A stretch of DNA of 64,000 bases from Actinospineispora eucalypti (GCA_014208095.1 JACHMT010000001.1:1240001-1304000); one strand, 5' to 3'; positions 16,294 through 25,620 are shown, counted from the stretch's first letter. Numbers and translations: made by a program. The notes: generated by a model not told the origin, from the letters alone.

Positions 16294-17448
16294 TCAGTAC
16301 GACTTCGGCAGACCCAGGGTGTGTTGGGCGACGAAGTTCAGGATCATTTCCCGGCTGACCGGGGCGATCCGGGTGAGCCGAGCGGGGCCGATCAGCGTGC
16401 CGATGCCGTACTCCACGGCCAGGCCGTTCCCGCCGTGCGTCTGCACGGCGGCGTCCACCGCGGTGATCGACGCCTCGGCGGAGGCGTACTTGGCCACGTT
16501 GGCCGTCTCGCCGGCGGCCGGGTCGCCCTGGTCGTACAGCCAGGCGGCGCGCATGGTGGCCAGCCGGGCCAGCTCCACCTCGATGTGCGCCTTGGCCAGC
16601 GGGTGCGCGATGGCCTGGTGGCTGCCGATCGGCGCGCGCCAGACCGAGCGGTCGCGGGCGTAGGCCACCGCCTTGTCCAGCGCGCACCGGGCCATCCCGT
16701 TGGCGAACGCGCTGACCGTGATCCGCTCCGGGTTGAGCCCGGCGAACAGTGCGGCCAGCCCGGCCTCCTCGCCGCCGATCAACGCGTCCGGCGGCAGGTG
16801 CACGTCGTCGAAGAACATGGTGAACTGGCGTTCCGGCGCGGTGAACGCCATCTCGATCGGCTGGTAGGTCAGCCCGGGCGAGTCGGTGGGCACCAGGAAC
16901 ATGGCCGGCCGCAGCGTGCCCTTGGAGTCGTGCATGCGGGACACCACGAGCGTCGCGTCGGTCTCGTCGACCCCGGAGATGTAGTACTTGGTACCGGACA
17001 GCCGCCAGCCGCCCTCCGGGTCCGGCCGGGCCGAAGTGGTGATGTTGTGGGAGTTGGAGCCGGCGTCCGGCTCGGTGATCGCGAAGGACAGCTTGACCGA
17101 GCCGTCCGCGATCCCCGGCAGCCACCGCTCGCGCTGCTCCTGGGTGCCCGAGGTGGCGATCACCGAACCGGCGATGGCCGGGGAGACCACGATCAGCAGC
17201 AGCGGGCAGCCGGCGGCGGCCAGTTCCTCGGTGACGATGGCCAGCTCGACCATTCCGCCACCGCCGCCGCCGTACTCCTCGGGGATGCCCACGCCGAGAA
17301 AGCCGGACTCGCCGGCCTCCTTCCACAGCTCGGTGGTCTTCTCGCCGGCCTTGGCCTTGCGCTGGATGTAGTCCTGGCCGTACTTGGCGGCCATGGTGGC
17401 GACCGAGGAGCGCAGCATCCGCTGTTCGTCGGTCTCGGTGAAGTCCAT
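16294..17448 (-). CDS. Acyl-CoA dehydrogenase
   Basis: A 384-residue FAD-dependent acyl-CoA dehydrogenase. The signature ITEPDAGSNSH is present, as are TKYYISG and the C-terminal HGGNGLAVEYG, whose Glu is at the catalytic-base position. It introduces the alpha,beta double bond into an acyl-CoA and passes electrons to ETF. Chain-length preference cannot be read. The ATG follows GGAGGT by 7 bases. An operator-like GCTACC-N4-GGTAGC site is centred 42 bases upstream, shared with ecm, the hydroxyacyl-CoA dehydrogenase and ccr. Succinyl- or methylsuccinyl-type substrates are possible from that regulation, but this is inference. Confidence 0.92.
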   Translation of the reverse strand: MDFTETDEQRMLRSSVATMAAKYGQDYIQRKAKAGEKTTELWKEAGESGFLGVGIPEEYGGGGGGMVELAIVTEELAAAGCPLLLIVVSPAIAGSVIATSGTQEQRERWLPGIADGSVKLSFAITEPDAGSNSHNITTSARPDPEGGWRLSGTKYYISGVDETDATLVVSRMHDSKGTLRPAMFLVPTDSPGLTYQPIEMAFTAPERQFTMFFDDVHLPPDALIGGEEAGLAALFAGLNPERITVSAFANGMARCALDKAVAYARDRSVWRAPIGSHQAIAHPLAKAHIEVELARLATMRAAWLYDQGDPAAGETANVAKYASAEASITAVDAAVQTHGGNGLAVEYGIGTLIGPARLTRIAPVSREMILNFVAQHTLGLPKSY

Positions 17449-17482
17449 CCGAATTACCTCCCGGTCGACATAACGCGCTTAT

Positions 17483-17498
17483 GCTACCCGGCGGTAGC
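17483..17498. promoter_or_regulatory. Palindromic operator-like site upstream of acyl-CoA dehydrogenase
   Basis: GCTACCCGGCGGTAGC has exact 6-bp arms around CGGC. It is the best copy of the motif shared by four fatty-acyl/ethylmalonyl genes in the window. It lies in the 52-bp gap between this gene and the upstream nudix gene. Confidence 0.6.
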
Positions 17499-17500
17499 TG

Positions 17501-18028
17501 TCACAGCCCGTTGAGTAGCAAAAGCCCGAGCGCGGCGATGCTCTGCGCGTCGGTGATCTCCCCTCGGTTCACCATGTCGTGCACCTCGGCCCGGTCGAAC
17601 CAGGCGGTGCGCATGTCCTGCTCGCTGTGCTCCCGCTCCGGCGCACCCTCGGTCAGCTCGGTGGCCAGGAAGACCCGGCCCCGCTGCGAGGACATGCCGG
17701 GTGCCACGTCCAGCAGGCCCAGCTCGGCCATCCGGCCGGCGCGCAGGCCGGTCTCCTCGCGCAGTTCCCGGCGGGCCAGCTCCAGCGGGTCGGAGTCCGC
17801 CCGGTCCGGCGCGGTGCCCTGGGGAAACTCCCACCGGCGCAGCCCCAGCGGGTAGCGGAACTGTTCCACCAGGTGCAGCCGGTCCCCGTCCAGCGGCACG
17901 ATCAACGCGTAGTCCGGTTTGTCGATGACCCCGAAGATCCCGTCGGTGCCGTCGGTGCGGCGGATCTGGTCCTCGCGGACCACCATCCACGGGTTGGCGT
18001 ACACCTGCCGTGTGCTCAGTCGCTCCAC
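17501..18028 (-). CDS. Nudix hydrolase, ADP-ribose pyrophosphatase-like
   Basis: A 175-residue Nudix hydrolase. The Nudix box reads from [15 protein letters not shown] to [10 protein letters not shown], with a slightly long loop before the Glu. The upstream EFPQG and the later [16 protein letters not shown] are typical of the ADP-ribose/nucleoside-diphosphosugar subgroup. It would hydrolyse X-linked nucleoside diphosphates in the cytosol. The start is a GTG at 18028. Only 26 bases separate it from the divergent nucS gene, so both promoters must overlap and at least one message is probably leaderless. Confidence 0.87.
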   Translation of the reverse strand: MERLSTRQVYANPWMVVREDQIRRTDGTDGIFGVIDKPDYALIVPLDGDRLHLVEQFRYPLGLRRWEFPQGTAPDRADSDPLELARRELREETGLRAGRMAELGLLDVAPGMSSQRGRVFLATELTEGAPEREHSEQDMRTAWFDRAEVHDMVNRGEITDAQSIAALGLLLLNGL

Positions 18029-18054
18029 ACCGCCGAAGGTATAGCGTGCCTCGC

Positions 18055-18714
18055 GTGCGACTCGTCATTGCCCGCTGCCAGGTGGACTACGTCGGCCGAC
18101 TCACCGCGCACCTTCCGATGGCCCCCCGGCTGCTGCTGGTGAAGGCCGACGGTTCGGTCAGCGTGCACGCCGACGACCGTGCCTACAAACCGCTCAACTG
18201 GATGAGCCCGCCCTGCTGGCTGGAGGAAGAGCCAGGGGTGTGGACCGTGCGCAACAAGGCCGACGAGTCGCTGGTGATCACCATCGAGGAGATCCTGCAC
18301 GACTCGTCGCACGAGCTGGGCGTGGATCCCGGGCTGGTCAAGGACGGCGTGGAGGCGCACCTGCAGGAGCTGCTGGCCGAGCGCCCGGACACCCTCGGCG
18401 AGGGGTTGACGCTGATCAGGCGCGAGTACCCGACCGCGATCGGCCCGGTGGACCTGCTCTGCCGCAGCGCCGAGGGCGGCACGGTCGCGGTGGAGGTGAA
18501 ACGGCGCGGCGAGATCGACGGCGTGGAGCAGCTGACCCGCTACCTGGAGCTGCTGGGCCGCGACCCGCTGCTGTCCCCGGTGGTCGGCGTGTTCGCCGCC
18601 CAACAGATCAAGCCCCAGGCCCGCACCCTCGCCACCGACCGCGGCATCCGCTGCGTCACCGTCGACTACGACGCCCTACGCGGCGCCGAACGCAACGACC
18701 TCCGCCTCTTCTAA
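18055..18714 (+). CDS. nucS: Mismatch-specific endonuclease NucS (EndoMS)
   Basis: A 219-residue nuclease of the actinobacterial/archaeal non-canonical mismatch repair pathway, which replaces MutSL. The N-terminal part ([19 protein letters not shown], then [16 protein letters not shown]) binds DNA. The catalytic residues are Asp133, Glu147 and Lys149 in GPVDLL and VAVEVKRRG. The C terminus LRLF is the beta-clamp-binding tail described for this family. GTG 18055 gives the family length; a frame extending to 18010 adds residues unlike the family. Confidence 0.95.
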   Translation: MRLVIARCQVDYVGRLTAHLPMAPRLLLVKADGSVSVHADDRAYKPLNWMSPPCWLEEEPGVWTVRNKADESLVITIEEILHDSSHELGVDPGLVKDGVEAHLQELLAERPDTLGEGLTLIRREYPTAIGPVDLLCRSAEGGTVAVEVKRRGEIDGVEQLTRYLELLGRDPLLSPVVGVFAAQQIKPQARTLATDRGIRCVTVDYDALRGAERNDLRLF

Positions 18715-18728
18715 CCCCGCCCGCACCT

Positions 18729-18862
18729 GATTCAGTGGGTTCAGCACGGTGATTCAGTGGGTTCAGCAGTGTGATTCAGTCACTTCAGCAGTGTGATTCA
18801 GTCACTTCTGCCCGCCCGACGCGCCAGAAGTGACTGAACCAGCGTGCTGAACCCACTGAATC
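18729..18862. repeat. 22-bp repeat array, four direct and two inverted units
   Basis: Direct units begin at 18729, 18751, 18773 and 18795 (GATTCAGTGGGTTC or GATTCAGTCACTTC starts). After a short gap, 18841-18862 is a complete inverted unit and 18826-18840 a partial inverted one. The array can fold into a long hairpin. It lies in the 323-bp gap between nucS and the aldehyde dehydrogenase gene, which holds no other feature except a degenerate GCCGGGTAGC half-site near 18980. Confidence 0.85.
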
Positions 18863-19037
18863 AGGTTGGGGGTGCCGCCTGGCGACGACGTCTGCCGCCT
18901 GTCGACAGTGTGTCGACTCACCGGGCGCAACCGGAGGCGGAAAGTGCCGCGCGTGTCACGCTTCGGCGAAATCGCCGCCGGGTAGCACGTAGGCTCGACC
19001 GCGCGGCGGGGACAGTTGTTGCCGGGGAGGTCAGACA

Positions 19038-20531
19038 ATGACGCAGACCGAGGACGCGGCGGCCACCGGCGTGGCCGAGACGTTCGACTCCGTCGATCCT
19101 CGCACCGGCGAGGTGGTCGGCAGCTACCCGGTGCACGGCGCCGCCGAGGTGAACGAGGCGGTGGCCCGGGCGCGTGAGGCGGGGCACTGGTGGGCCGGAC
19201 TCGGGTTCGCCGGCCGGCGCAAGCTGCTCGGCGCATGGCGGAAGCTGCTGGTGGCGAGGCTGGACGAGCTGGCCGACGCGGTTTCGGCCGAGACCGGCAA
19301 GCCGCGCGACGACGCCCGCCTGGAGCTGGTGCTCGCGGTGGACCACCTGGCCTGGGCGGCGCGCAACGCGCGGCGGGTGCTGGGCCGGCGGAAGGTGGGC
19401 GCCGGGCTGCTGATGAGCAACCAGAGCGCCACGCTGGCCTACCCGCCGTTCGGCGTGGTCGGGGTGATCGGGCCGTGGAACTACCCGGTGTTCACCCCGA
19501 TGGGGTCGATCGCCTACGCGCTGGCCGCCGGCAACGCGGTCGTCTTCAAGCCGTCGGAGCTGACCCCCGGGATCGGCCACCTGCTGGCCGACACGCTGGC
19601 CGAGGTCGTGGAGCATCCGGTGCTGCAGGTGGTGACCGGGTTCGGGGACACCGGTGCGGCGCTGTGTCGTTCCGGGGTGGGCAAGCTGGCGTTCACCGGC
19701 TCCACGGCGACCGGCCGGCGGGTGATGGCGACCTGCGCGGAGACGCTGACCCCGGTGCTCATCGAGTGCGGCGGCAAGGACCCGCTGATCGTGGACGAGG
19801 ACGCCGACCTGGAAGCCGCCGCCGAGGCCACCGTCTGGGGCGCCATGTCCAACGCCGGCCAGACCTGCGTCGGCGTCGAGCGGGTGTACGTGGTCGAGCC
19901 CGTGGCCGACGAGTTCATCCAGATGGTTGTGGAGCAGGCCAAGGCGCTGCGCCCCGGGGGTGAACCGACCGCCGACTTCGGCCCGATGACCATGCCGTCG
20001 CAGGTGGACGTGGTGGCCGGGCAGCTGGCCGACGCGGTGGACCGGGGCGCCCGGGTGCTGGTCGGCGGCGAGGCCTCGATCCGCCCGCCGTACGTCGAGC
20101 CGGTGGTGCTCACCGACGTGCCCGAGGACGCCGACGCGATCACCAGGGAGACCTTCGGCCCGCTGCTCGCGGTGAACCGGGTGCCCGACATCGAGGACGC
20201 CATCGGCAAGGCCAACGCCACCGCGTACGGGTTGGGCGCCTCGGTGTTCTCGGCCAAGCGCGGCGAGCAGATCGCCGCCCGGCTGCGCTGCGGGATGGTC
20301 GCGGTGAACGGGGTGATCAGCTTCGCGGCGGTGCCCGCGCTGCCGTTCGGCGGGGTGGGCGACTCGGGCTTCGGGCGCATCCACGGCGACGACGGGCTGC
20401 GCGAGTTTGCCCGCGCGCAGTCGGTCACCCGGCAGCGGTTCGCCCCGCCGATCGCGGTGACCACATTCAACCGGGGTGCCCGGGCGATGGACCGAATGTT
20501 GGCGCTGGTTCGCGCAAGGTACGGGCGCTAA
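19038..20531 (+). CDS. Aldehyde dehydrogenase
   Basis: A 497-residue NAD(P)-dependent aldehyde dehydrogenase. The general base is Glu in IECGGKDP and the nucleophile is Cys in NAGQTCVGVE. GPWNYPV and FTGSTATG are the expected cofactor segments, and a hydrophobic-basic C-terminal stretch (AMDRMLALVRARYGR) recalls long-chain or membrane-associated members. It oxidises an aldehyde to a carboxylate; the substrate is not readable. ATG 19038 follows GGGGAGGT. It precedes the hydroxyacyl-CoA dehydrogenase gene on the same strand by 57 bases, but that gene has its own promoter-like sequence. Confidence 0.92.
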   Translation: MTQTEDAAATGVAETFDSVDPRTGEVVGSYPVHGAAEVNEAVARAREAGHWWAGLGFAGRRKLLGAWRKLLVARLDELADAVSAETGKPRDDARLELVLAVDHLAWAARNARRVLGRRKVGAGLLMSNQSATLAYPPFGVVGVIGPWNYPVFTPMGSIAYALAAGNAVVFKPSELTPGIGHLLADTLAEVVEHPVLQVVTGFGDTGAALCRSGVGKLAFTGSTATGRRVMATCAETLTPVLIECGGKDPLIVDEDADLEAAAEATVWGAMSNAGQTCVGVERVYVVEPVADEFIQMVVEQAKALRPGGEPTADFGPMTMPSQVDVVAGQLADAVDRGARVLVGGEASIRPPYVEPVVLTDVPEDADAITRETFGPLLAVNRVPDIEDAIGKANATAYGLGASVFSAKRGEQIAARLRCGMVAVNGVISFAAVPALPFGGVGDSGFGRIHGDDGLREFARAQSVTRQRFAPPIAVTTFNRGARAMDRMLALVRARYGR

Positions 20532-20536
20532 CTATA

Positions 20537-20552
20537 CTTACCGCCGAGTAAC
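20537..20552. promoter_or_regulatory. Palindromic operator-like site upstream of hydroxyacyl-CoA dehydrogenase
   Basis: CTTACCGCCGAGTAAC is centred 45 bases before the GTG start and directly follows a TATACT hexamer (20533-20538 region). It shares TACC-N4-NGTA with the sites at 5930, 17483 and 25605, so a repressor here would block transcription initiation. Confidence 0.5.
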
Positions 20553-20588
20553 CCGATCCCGAGGTGCAAGTACCGAGGAGGTAGCGGC

Positions 20589-22373
20589 GTGGCGCGTGAG
20601 TTCGAGGTCGTCGGAGTGGTCGGCCTGGGCACCATGGGTGCCGGCATTGCCGAGGTGTTCGCGCGCAACGGCCTGCGGGTGGTGGGCGTGGAGCTGGACG
20701 ACGCCGCGATCGCCCGCGCGCGGACCCACCTGGAGCATTCCACCGCCCGGGCCACCGAGCGGGGCAAGCTCACCGAGCAGGACGCCGGCGCGCTGCTCGA
20801 GCGCATCTCGATGACCACCGACCTGAACGACCTCTCCGAGGTGGACCTGGTCATCGAGGCGGTGCCGGAGCGCCTGGACCTCAAGGCGGAGATCTTCGCC
20901 GCCGTTGACAAGATCGTCCGGCCGGACGTGGTGCTGGCCTCGAACACCTCCTCGCTGTCGCTCACCGAGCTGTCGGTGCGCACCGGCCGCCCGGCCCGGG
21001 TGGTCGGCATGCACTTCTTCAACCCGGCGCCGGTGCAGCAGCTGGTCGAGCTGGTGCGCACCGTGGTCACCGAGCAGGACGTGGTGGACGACATGGTCGC
21101 GTTCGCCGGGCGGATCGGGAAGGTGCCGGTGGTGATCGGCGACCGGGCCGGGTTCATCGCCAACGCCCTGTTGTTCGGCTACCTGAACCACGCGGCGCGG
21201 ATGTTCGAGGAACGCTACGCCAGCCGGGAGGATATCGACGCGGCCATGCGGTTCGGCTGCGGCTACCCGATGGGGCCGCTGGCGCTGCTCGACCTGATCG
21301 GGCTGGACACCGCGTACGAGATCTTGATGACGATGTACAACCAGTCCAAGAACCTCATGCACGCGCCCACCCCGGTGTTCAAGCAGATGATCACCGCCGG
21401 GCTGCTCGGCCGGAAGAGCGGGCGCGGCTTCTACAGCTACGACGGCCCGGACTCGCCCAAGGTCGTGGCCGACGCGCACTCCCCGGCCGATGGCGCGGCG
21501 GACGCGGTGTCCGGGCGCCCGGTGCAGCTGGTCGGCGTGGTCGGCACCGGCACCATGGCCACCGGCATCGTGGAGGTGCTGGCCAAGGCCGGCCTGGACG
21601 TGGTGGTGCGCGGCCGGTCCGAGGGCAAGATCGAGGCGGCGGTCGGCGCGGTGAAGCGCTCGCTGGACAAGGCGGTGGTGCGCGGCCGGCTGTCCGAGGA
21701 GGACCGGGAGGCGGCGATCGCCCGGATCCGGGCCACGGTCAACCTGGAGGACATGGCCGACTGTGACCTGGTCATCGAGGCGGTGGCCGAGGAGATCGAC
21801 ATCAAGCGCGCCGTGTTCGAGACGCTGGACGAGGTGTGCAAGCCGGGCGCGATCCTGGCCACCACCACGTCCTCCCTGCCGGTGATCGACTGCGCGGCGG
21901 CGACCGCGCGGGCCGGCGACGTGGTCGGCCTGCACTTCTTCAACCCCGCTCAGGTGATGAAGCTGGTCGAGGTGGTCAGTACCATCGCCACCGCGCCCGA
22001 CGTGGTGGCCACCGCGCGCGAGCTGTGCACCCGGCTGCGCAAGCACGCGGTGTTCTGCGGCGACCGCGCCGGCTTCATCGTGAACGCGCTGCTGTTTCCG
22101 TACCTGAACGACGCGGTGAAGATGCTGGAGGCGCACTACGCCAGCGCCGACGACATCGACGCCGCCATGAAGACCGGTTGCGCGCTGCCGATGGGCCCCT
22201 TCGAGCTGCTCGACGTGGTCGGCCTGGACGTCTCCCTGGCCATCGAGCAGACCCTCTACCAGGAGTTCCGCATGGCCGGTTACGCCCCCGCGCCCTTGCT
22301 GGAGCACCTGGTCACCGCCGGCCGCCTGGGCCGGAAAACCGGGCAGGGGTTCCGCGACTACTCGGCTCGCTGA
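20589..22373 (+). CDS. Tandem 3-hydroxyacyl-CoA dehydrogenase (two fused modules)
   Basis: A 594-residue protein made of two complete 3-hydroxyacyl-CoA dehydrogenase modules joined at about residue 305. Module 1 has GLGTMGAGIAE, SNTSSLSLTEL and GMHFFNPAP; module 2 repeats these as GTGTMATGIVE, TTTSSLPVIDC and GLHFFNPAQ. Both keep the His-Asn catalytic segment. It interconverts 3-hydroxybutyryl-CoA and acetoacetyl-CoA by family expectation, feeding crotonyl-CoA into the Ccr reaction. Such double proteins are known in Streptomyces. In module 2 the third NAD-motif position is A (GTGTMATG), which may lower cofactor binding. GTG 20589 follows GAGGAGGT by 6 bases. Confidence 0.93.
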   Translation: MAREFEVVGVVGLGTMGAGIAEVFARNGLRVVGVELDDAAIARARTHLEHSTARATERGKLTEQDAGALLERISMTTDLNDLSEVDLVIEAVPERLDLKAEIFAAVDKIVRPDVVLASNTSSLSLTELSVRTGRPARVVGMHFFNPAPVQQLVELVRTVVTEQDVVDDMVAFAGRIGKVPVVIGDRAGFIANALLFGYLNHAARMFEERYASREDIDAAMRFGCGYPMGPLALLDLIGLDTAYEILMTMYNQSKNLMHAPTPVFKQMITAGLLGRKSGRGFYSYDGPDSPKVVADAHSPADGAADAVSGRPVQLVGVVGTGTMATGIVEVLAKAGLDVVVRGRSEGKIEAAVGAVKRSLDKAVVRGRLSEEDREAAIARIRATVNLEDMADCDLVIEAVAEEIDIKRAVFETLDEVCKPGAILATTTSSLPVIDCAAATARAGDVVGLHFFNPAQVMKLVEVVSTIATAPDVVATARELCTRLRKHAVFCGDRAGFIVNALLFPYLNDAVKMLEAHYASADDIDAAMKTGCALPMGPFELLDVVGLDVSLAIEQTLYQEFRMAGYAPAPLLEHLVTAGRLGRKTGQGFRDYSAR

Positions 22374-22400
22374 ACGTCCCTCGGCCCGGCGGTTTCGTGC

Positions 22401-22740
22401 GGTGCCGGTTTAGGGATCGCTTGGACGGCCGCGGCTGGGCGGTCTTCCGTGGCTCGGGTGCGGCCCGGCGCGTTTGGGTAGTTCGTCAAGCGGGTGTGGC
22501 TGGCGTGGCCAGTGGGAGAGGTTTTCATGGTCAGCATGACACGGTGGTTGCTCCAGCCGCCGGGAAGCAACCACGATGTCATGTTGACCATGTAATCGGT
22601 GATCCTCAGGCAACCTGGGCTGGCCTGAGGCCTCACAACGACGCTGAGTGCCTGCTGATCATGAAAGCCCACAGGCGGCACCCGAGCCACGGAAGACCGC
22701 CCAGCCGCGGCCGTCCAAAGCCATCCCTAGAACCGGCACC
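22401..22740. repeat. Composite palindromic element 2
   Basis: Arms at 22401-22465 and 22676-22740 are inverted copies that include a 38-bp exact match (left copy starts at GGACGGCCGCGG). The core carries a 67-bp palindrome at 22526-22592 opening CATGGTCAGCATGACA. The whole lies between the convergent hydroxyacyl-CoA dehydrogenase and DivIVA-like genes and fills most of a 438-bp gap without any credible gene. Confidence 0.88.
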
Positions 22741-22811
22741 GCGCCGACCGGCAGCCGAGAACGGCCGCTCAACCGGTGGACCGCCGGCCGGGTGACGGCC
22801 GGCGGTCCCGA

Positions 22812-24128
22812 TCAGCGTGCGGGCGTGGGTGAGGGGCGCTTGTCCCGGACGGCCCTCGGCTCCGAGCTGGGGCGGGGAATGGGCCGGGGGATGGACGGCG
22901 TGTCCGCCTCGTCCTGCTCGGGCTCGGCCGAGCCGTCCGAAGTGACCTTCTCCGACCGATCGGCCTTGTCCAGTGCGGGCAGCGTCTGGTCCAGCAGGCC
23001 GCGCACCTCGCTGAGCTGGGCGGTGAGCCGGTCGCGCACCGACTCCAGCTGGGCGACCCGGCCTTCGGCGGCCTCCAGCATGGCCTTCGAGCTGCGCTCG
23101 GCCTCGGAGGTGAGCTGGTCGGCCTTGGCCCTGGCCTCGCTGGTCATCCGCTCCGCGTTGGTGCGCGCCTCGGTGGTGACGTGCTCGGCGAGGGCATTGG
23201 CCTCGCTGGTCGTCCGCTTGGCGTTGGCGTTGGTCTCGGTGGTCAGCCGCTCCGCCGCCGTGCGGGCCTCGGTGGTCACCCGCTCGGCGCTGGCCTGCGC
23301 CTCGGTGGTCATCCGGTCCGCGTTGGCCCGGGCCTCCTCGACCATCTTCTTGGCGTTCTCCCGGGCCTCGGTGCGCACCCGGTTCACCTCGGCCTGGGCC
23401 TCCGTGCGGGACCGTTCGATGGCGGACACGGCCTCGGTGCGCCGGGTCGTCATCGCGATCTCGAAGTCCTCCTCCACCTGGGCGCGCTTGCTGGCGCTCT
23501 GCTCGTCCAGCCGGCGCCGCTCCTGCTCGGTGTCCCGGCGCAGCCGCTCGACCTCGGCGGTGGAGGTGTTGCGCAGCCGGTCGGCCTCCTCGGCCGCCTC
23601 GGTGGTCACCCGCTTGGCCTCGGCGGCGGCCTCGGTGGTCACCCGCTTCGCCTCGTCCCGCGCCTCGGTGAGCACCCGCTCCCGCTCGGCCTTCAGGCGC
23701 TCGCGGTCCTGCTCCAACTGCTTGCGCCCCGCTTCCAGGCGCTTGGGCAGGTCGCCGGCCTCGGCGTGGGCGCGGGCCACGATGTCGGCGGACTCGGTCT
23801 CGGACTGCTTGCGCCGCTCCTCGACCTCCTCCTGGGCCAGCCGGAGCATGGTCTGCACCCGCTCGCTCATGCCCTCCACGCTGTCCGGCGCGGTGGACAT
23901 CCGGCGCAGCTGCACCTTTAACCGGTCCGTCTCCGCCCAGGCCACATTCACCTGTCGGGTGAGTTGGCCGTTCTGCTCCACCGCCGCGTCGCGGTCGGCG
24001 GTCAACATGCGCAGGTGGGCGAAGAGATCCCGGAGGTAATCATCGACCTGTTGAGGGTCGTAGCCCCGACGCTTGGTCGGGAAAGCCGATCCGGGCCCCT
24101 CGGGCAGATGATCAGTGCCAGCTGACAT
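22812..24128 (-). CDS. DivIVA-like coiled-coil polar growth protein
   Basis: A 438-residue filament-forming type protein. Residues 15-35 (FPTKRRGYDPQQVDDYLRDL) are the DivIVA/Wag31 membrane-binding start. Residues 40-390 are almost wholly coiled coil. From about 254 to 341 there are eight consecutive 11-residue repeats of the form EARxNAERMTT, which favour a right-handed coil as in Streptomyces Scy/FilP proteins. The tail (400-438) is Pro/Ser-rich. It is expected at the cell pole under the membrane, organising tip growth. The ATG at 24128 fits the family. Its 3' end faces composite element 2. Confidence 0.85.
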   Translation of the reverse strand: MSAGTDHLPEGPGSAFPTKRRGYDPQQVDDYLRDLFAHLRMLTADRDAAVEQNGQLTRQVNVAWAETDRLKVQLRRMSTAPDSVEGMSERVQTMLRLAQEEVEERRKQSETESADIVARAHAEAGDLPKRLEAGRKQLEQDRERLKAERERVLTEARDEAKRVTTEAAAEAKRVTTEAAEEADRLRNTSTAEVERLRRDTEQERRRLDEQSASKRAQVEEDFEIAMTTRRTEAVSAIERSRTEAQAEVNRVRTEARENAKKMVEEARANADRMTTEAQASAERVTTEARTAAERLTTETNANAKRTTSEANALAEHVTTEARTNAERMTSEARAKADQLTSEAERSSKAMLEAAEGRVAQLESVRDRLTAQLSEVRGLLDQTLPALDKADRSEKVTSDGSAEPEQDEADTPSIPRPIPRPSSEPRAVRDKRPSPTPAR

Positions 24129-24210
24129 GGCGCCTACCGTACTAGCCCTGCGTCACACCGTCGTGGCCGGGATAATCACCCACCTGGATGGCTTTACGGC
24201 GCGTCGTCGA

Positions 24211-25542
24211 CTACACGCCGCGAAATCTGTTGATCTCGCTCAGGTGGCGCTCACGAAGCTCGGTGTTGCGCACGCCCAGCCCCTCCTCCGGGGACAGGCA
24301 GAGCACGCCGACCTTGCCCTGGTGGGTGTTCTGGTGGACGTCGTACGCGGCCTGCCCGGTCTCCGCCAGCGGGTACACCCGCGACAGCGTCGGGTGGATC
24401 TGGCCCTTGGCGATCAGCCGGTTGGCCTCCCAGGCCTCGCGGTAGTTGGCGAAGTGCGAGCCGACGATCCGCTTCAGGTTCATCCAGAGGTAGCGGTTGT
24501 CGTACACGTGCTCGTAGCCGCTGGTGGAGGCGCAGGTGACGATCGTGCCACCCTTGCGCGCCACGTAGATGCTGGCGCCGAAGGTCTCGCGGCCCGGGTG
24601 CTCGAACACGATGTCCGGGTCGTCACCACCGGTCAGCTCGCGGATTCGGGCGCCGAAGCGCTTCCACTCCTTGGGGTCCTGGTTGTGCTCGTCCTTCCAG
24701 AACTTGTAGCCCTCGGCGGCCCGGTCGATCACCAGCTCCGCGCCCATCTTGCGGCAGATCTCCGCCTTCTCCGGGGACGAGACCACGCACACCGGGGTGG
24801 CGCCGCCGTTCAGCGCGAACTGGGTGGCGTACGAGCCGAGGCCGCCGGAGGCGCCCCAGACCAGCACCGTGTCGCCCTGCTTCATGTCGGCCCCGTTGCG
24901 GGAGACCAGCTGGCGGTAGGCGGTGGAGTTGACCAGCCCGGGGCTGGCCGCCTCCTCCCAGGAGAGGTGCTTCGGCTTGGGCATCAGCTGGTTGGCCTTG
25001 ACCAGGCCCAGCTCGGCCAGGCCGCCGAAGTTGGTCTCGAAGCCCCAGATCCGCTGCTCGGGGTCCATCATCGTGTCGCCGTGCCCGTCCGGGCTCTCCA
25101 GCTCGACGGAAAGGCAGTGCGCGACGACCTCGTCGCCCGGCTTCCACGCGTGCACGCCGGGGCCGGTGCGCACCACGACGCCGGCCAGGTCGGAGCCGAC
25201 CACGTGGTAGGGCAGGTCGTGCCGCTTGGCCAGCTCGGACAGCCGCCCGTAGCGCTTCAGGAAGCCGAAGGTGGACATCGGCTCGAAGATCGAAGTCCAC
25301 ACGGTGTTGTAGTTGATCGCGCTGGCCATGACCGCGACCAAAGCCTCACCGGGGCCGAGCTCCGGGGTGGCCACCTCGTCCAGGTGCAGGCTCTTGCGCG
25401 GATCCTTCTCCCGGCTGGGCATCCCGGCGAACATGTCCACCTCGTCCGCCCGGACGGTGATGCCTCGGTAGTGGTCGGGAACTGGCAGCCCGGCGATCGC
25501 GTCGAGCTGGTCAGCAAGGATTGCGTCGCGGAACTCCTGCAC
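24211..25542 (-). CDS. ccr: Crotonyl-CoA carboxylase/reductase
   Basis: A 443-residue zinc-less MDR-family enzyme that reductively carboxylates crotonyl-CoA to ethylmalonyl-CoA with NADPH and CO2, the key step of the ethylmalonyl-CoA pathway. Diagnostic stretches are [18 protein letters not shown] (here [14 protein letters not shown]), [53 protein letters not shown] and [10 protein letters not shown]. The protein aligns over its whole length with Streptomyces Ccr. GTG 25542 follows GGGAGG by 7 bases. An operator-like site lies about 70 bases upstream. Confidence 0.95.
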   Translation of the reverse strand: MQEFRDAILADQLDAIAGLPVPDHYRGITVRADEVDMFAGMPSREKDPRKSLHLDEVATPELGPGEALVAVMASAINYNTVWTSIFEPMSTFGFLKRYGRLSELAKRHDLPYHVVGSDLAGVVVRTGPGVHAWKPGDEVVAHCLSVELESPDGHGDTMMDPEQRIWGFETNFGGLAELGLVKANQLMPKPKHLSWEEAASPGLVNSTAYRQLVSRNGADMKQGDTVLVWGASGGLGSYATQFALNGGATPVCVVSSPEKAEICRKMGAELVIDRAAEGYKFWKDEHNQDPKEWKRFGARIRELTGGDDPDIVFEHPGRETFGASIYVARKGGTIVTCASTSGYEHVYDNRYLWMNLKRIVGSHFANYREAWEANRLIAKGQIHPTLSRVYPLAETGQAAYDVHQNTHQGKVGVLCLSPEEGLGVRNTELRERHLSEINRFRGV

Positions 25543-25604
25543 GCCGTGCCTCCCGGTCGGTCGCGGCGGCCATCAACCCAGCCGCCCTGCTTGGGATATC
25601 AAAC

Positions 25605-25620
25605 GCTACCGGCGGGTAGT
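25605..25620. promoter_or_regulatory. Palindromic operator-like site upstream of ccr
   Basis: GCTACCGGCGGGTAGT has the same arms as the site at 17483. On the minus strand it lies just before a TTTGATAT sequence that could be the -10 region, so a bound protein would cover the promoter. Confidence 0.55.

Noticed and set aside
15484..17514. 676-codon open frame opposite the hydrolase and acyl-CoA dehydrogenase genes
   Set aside because: Composition typical of antisense frames, spans two well-supported genes and an operator, no ribosome-binding site.
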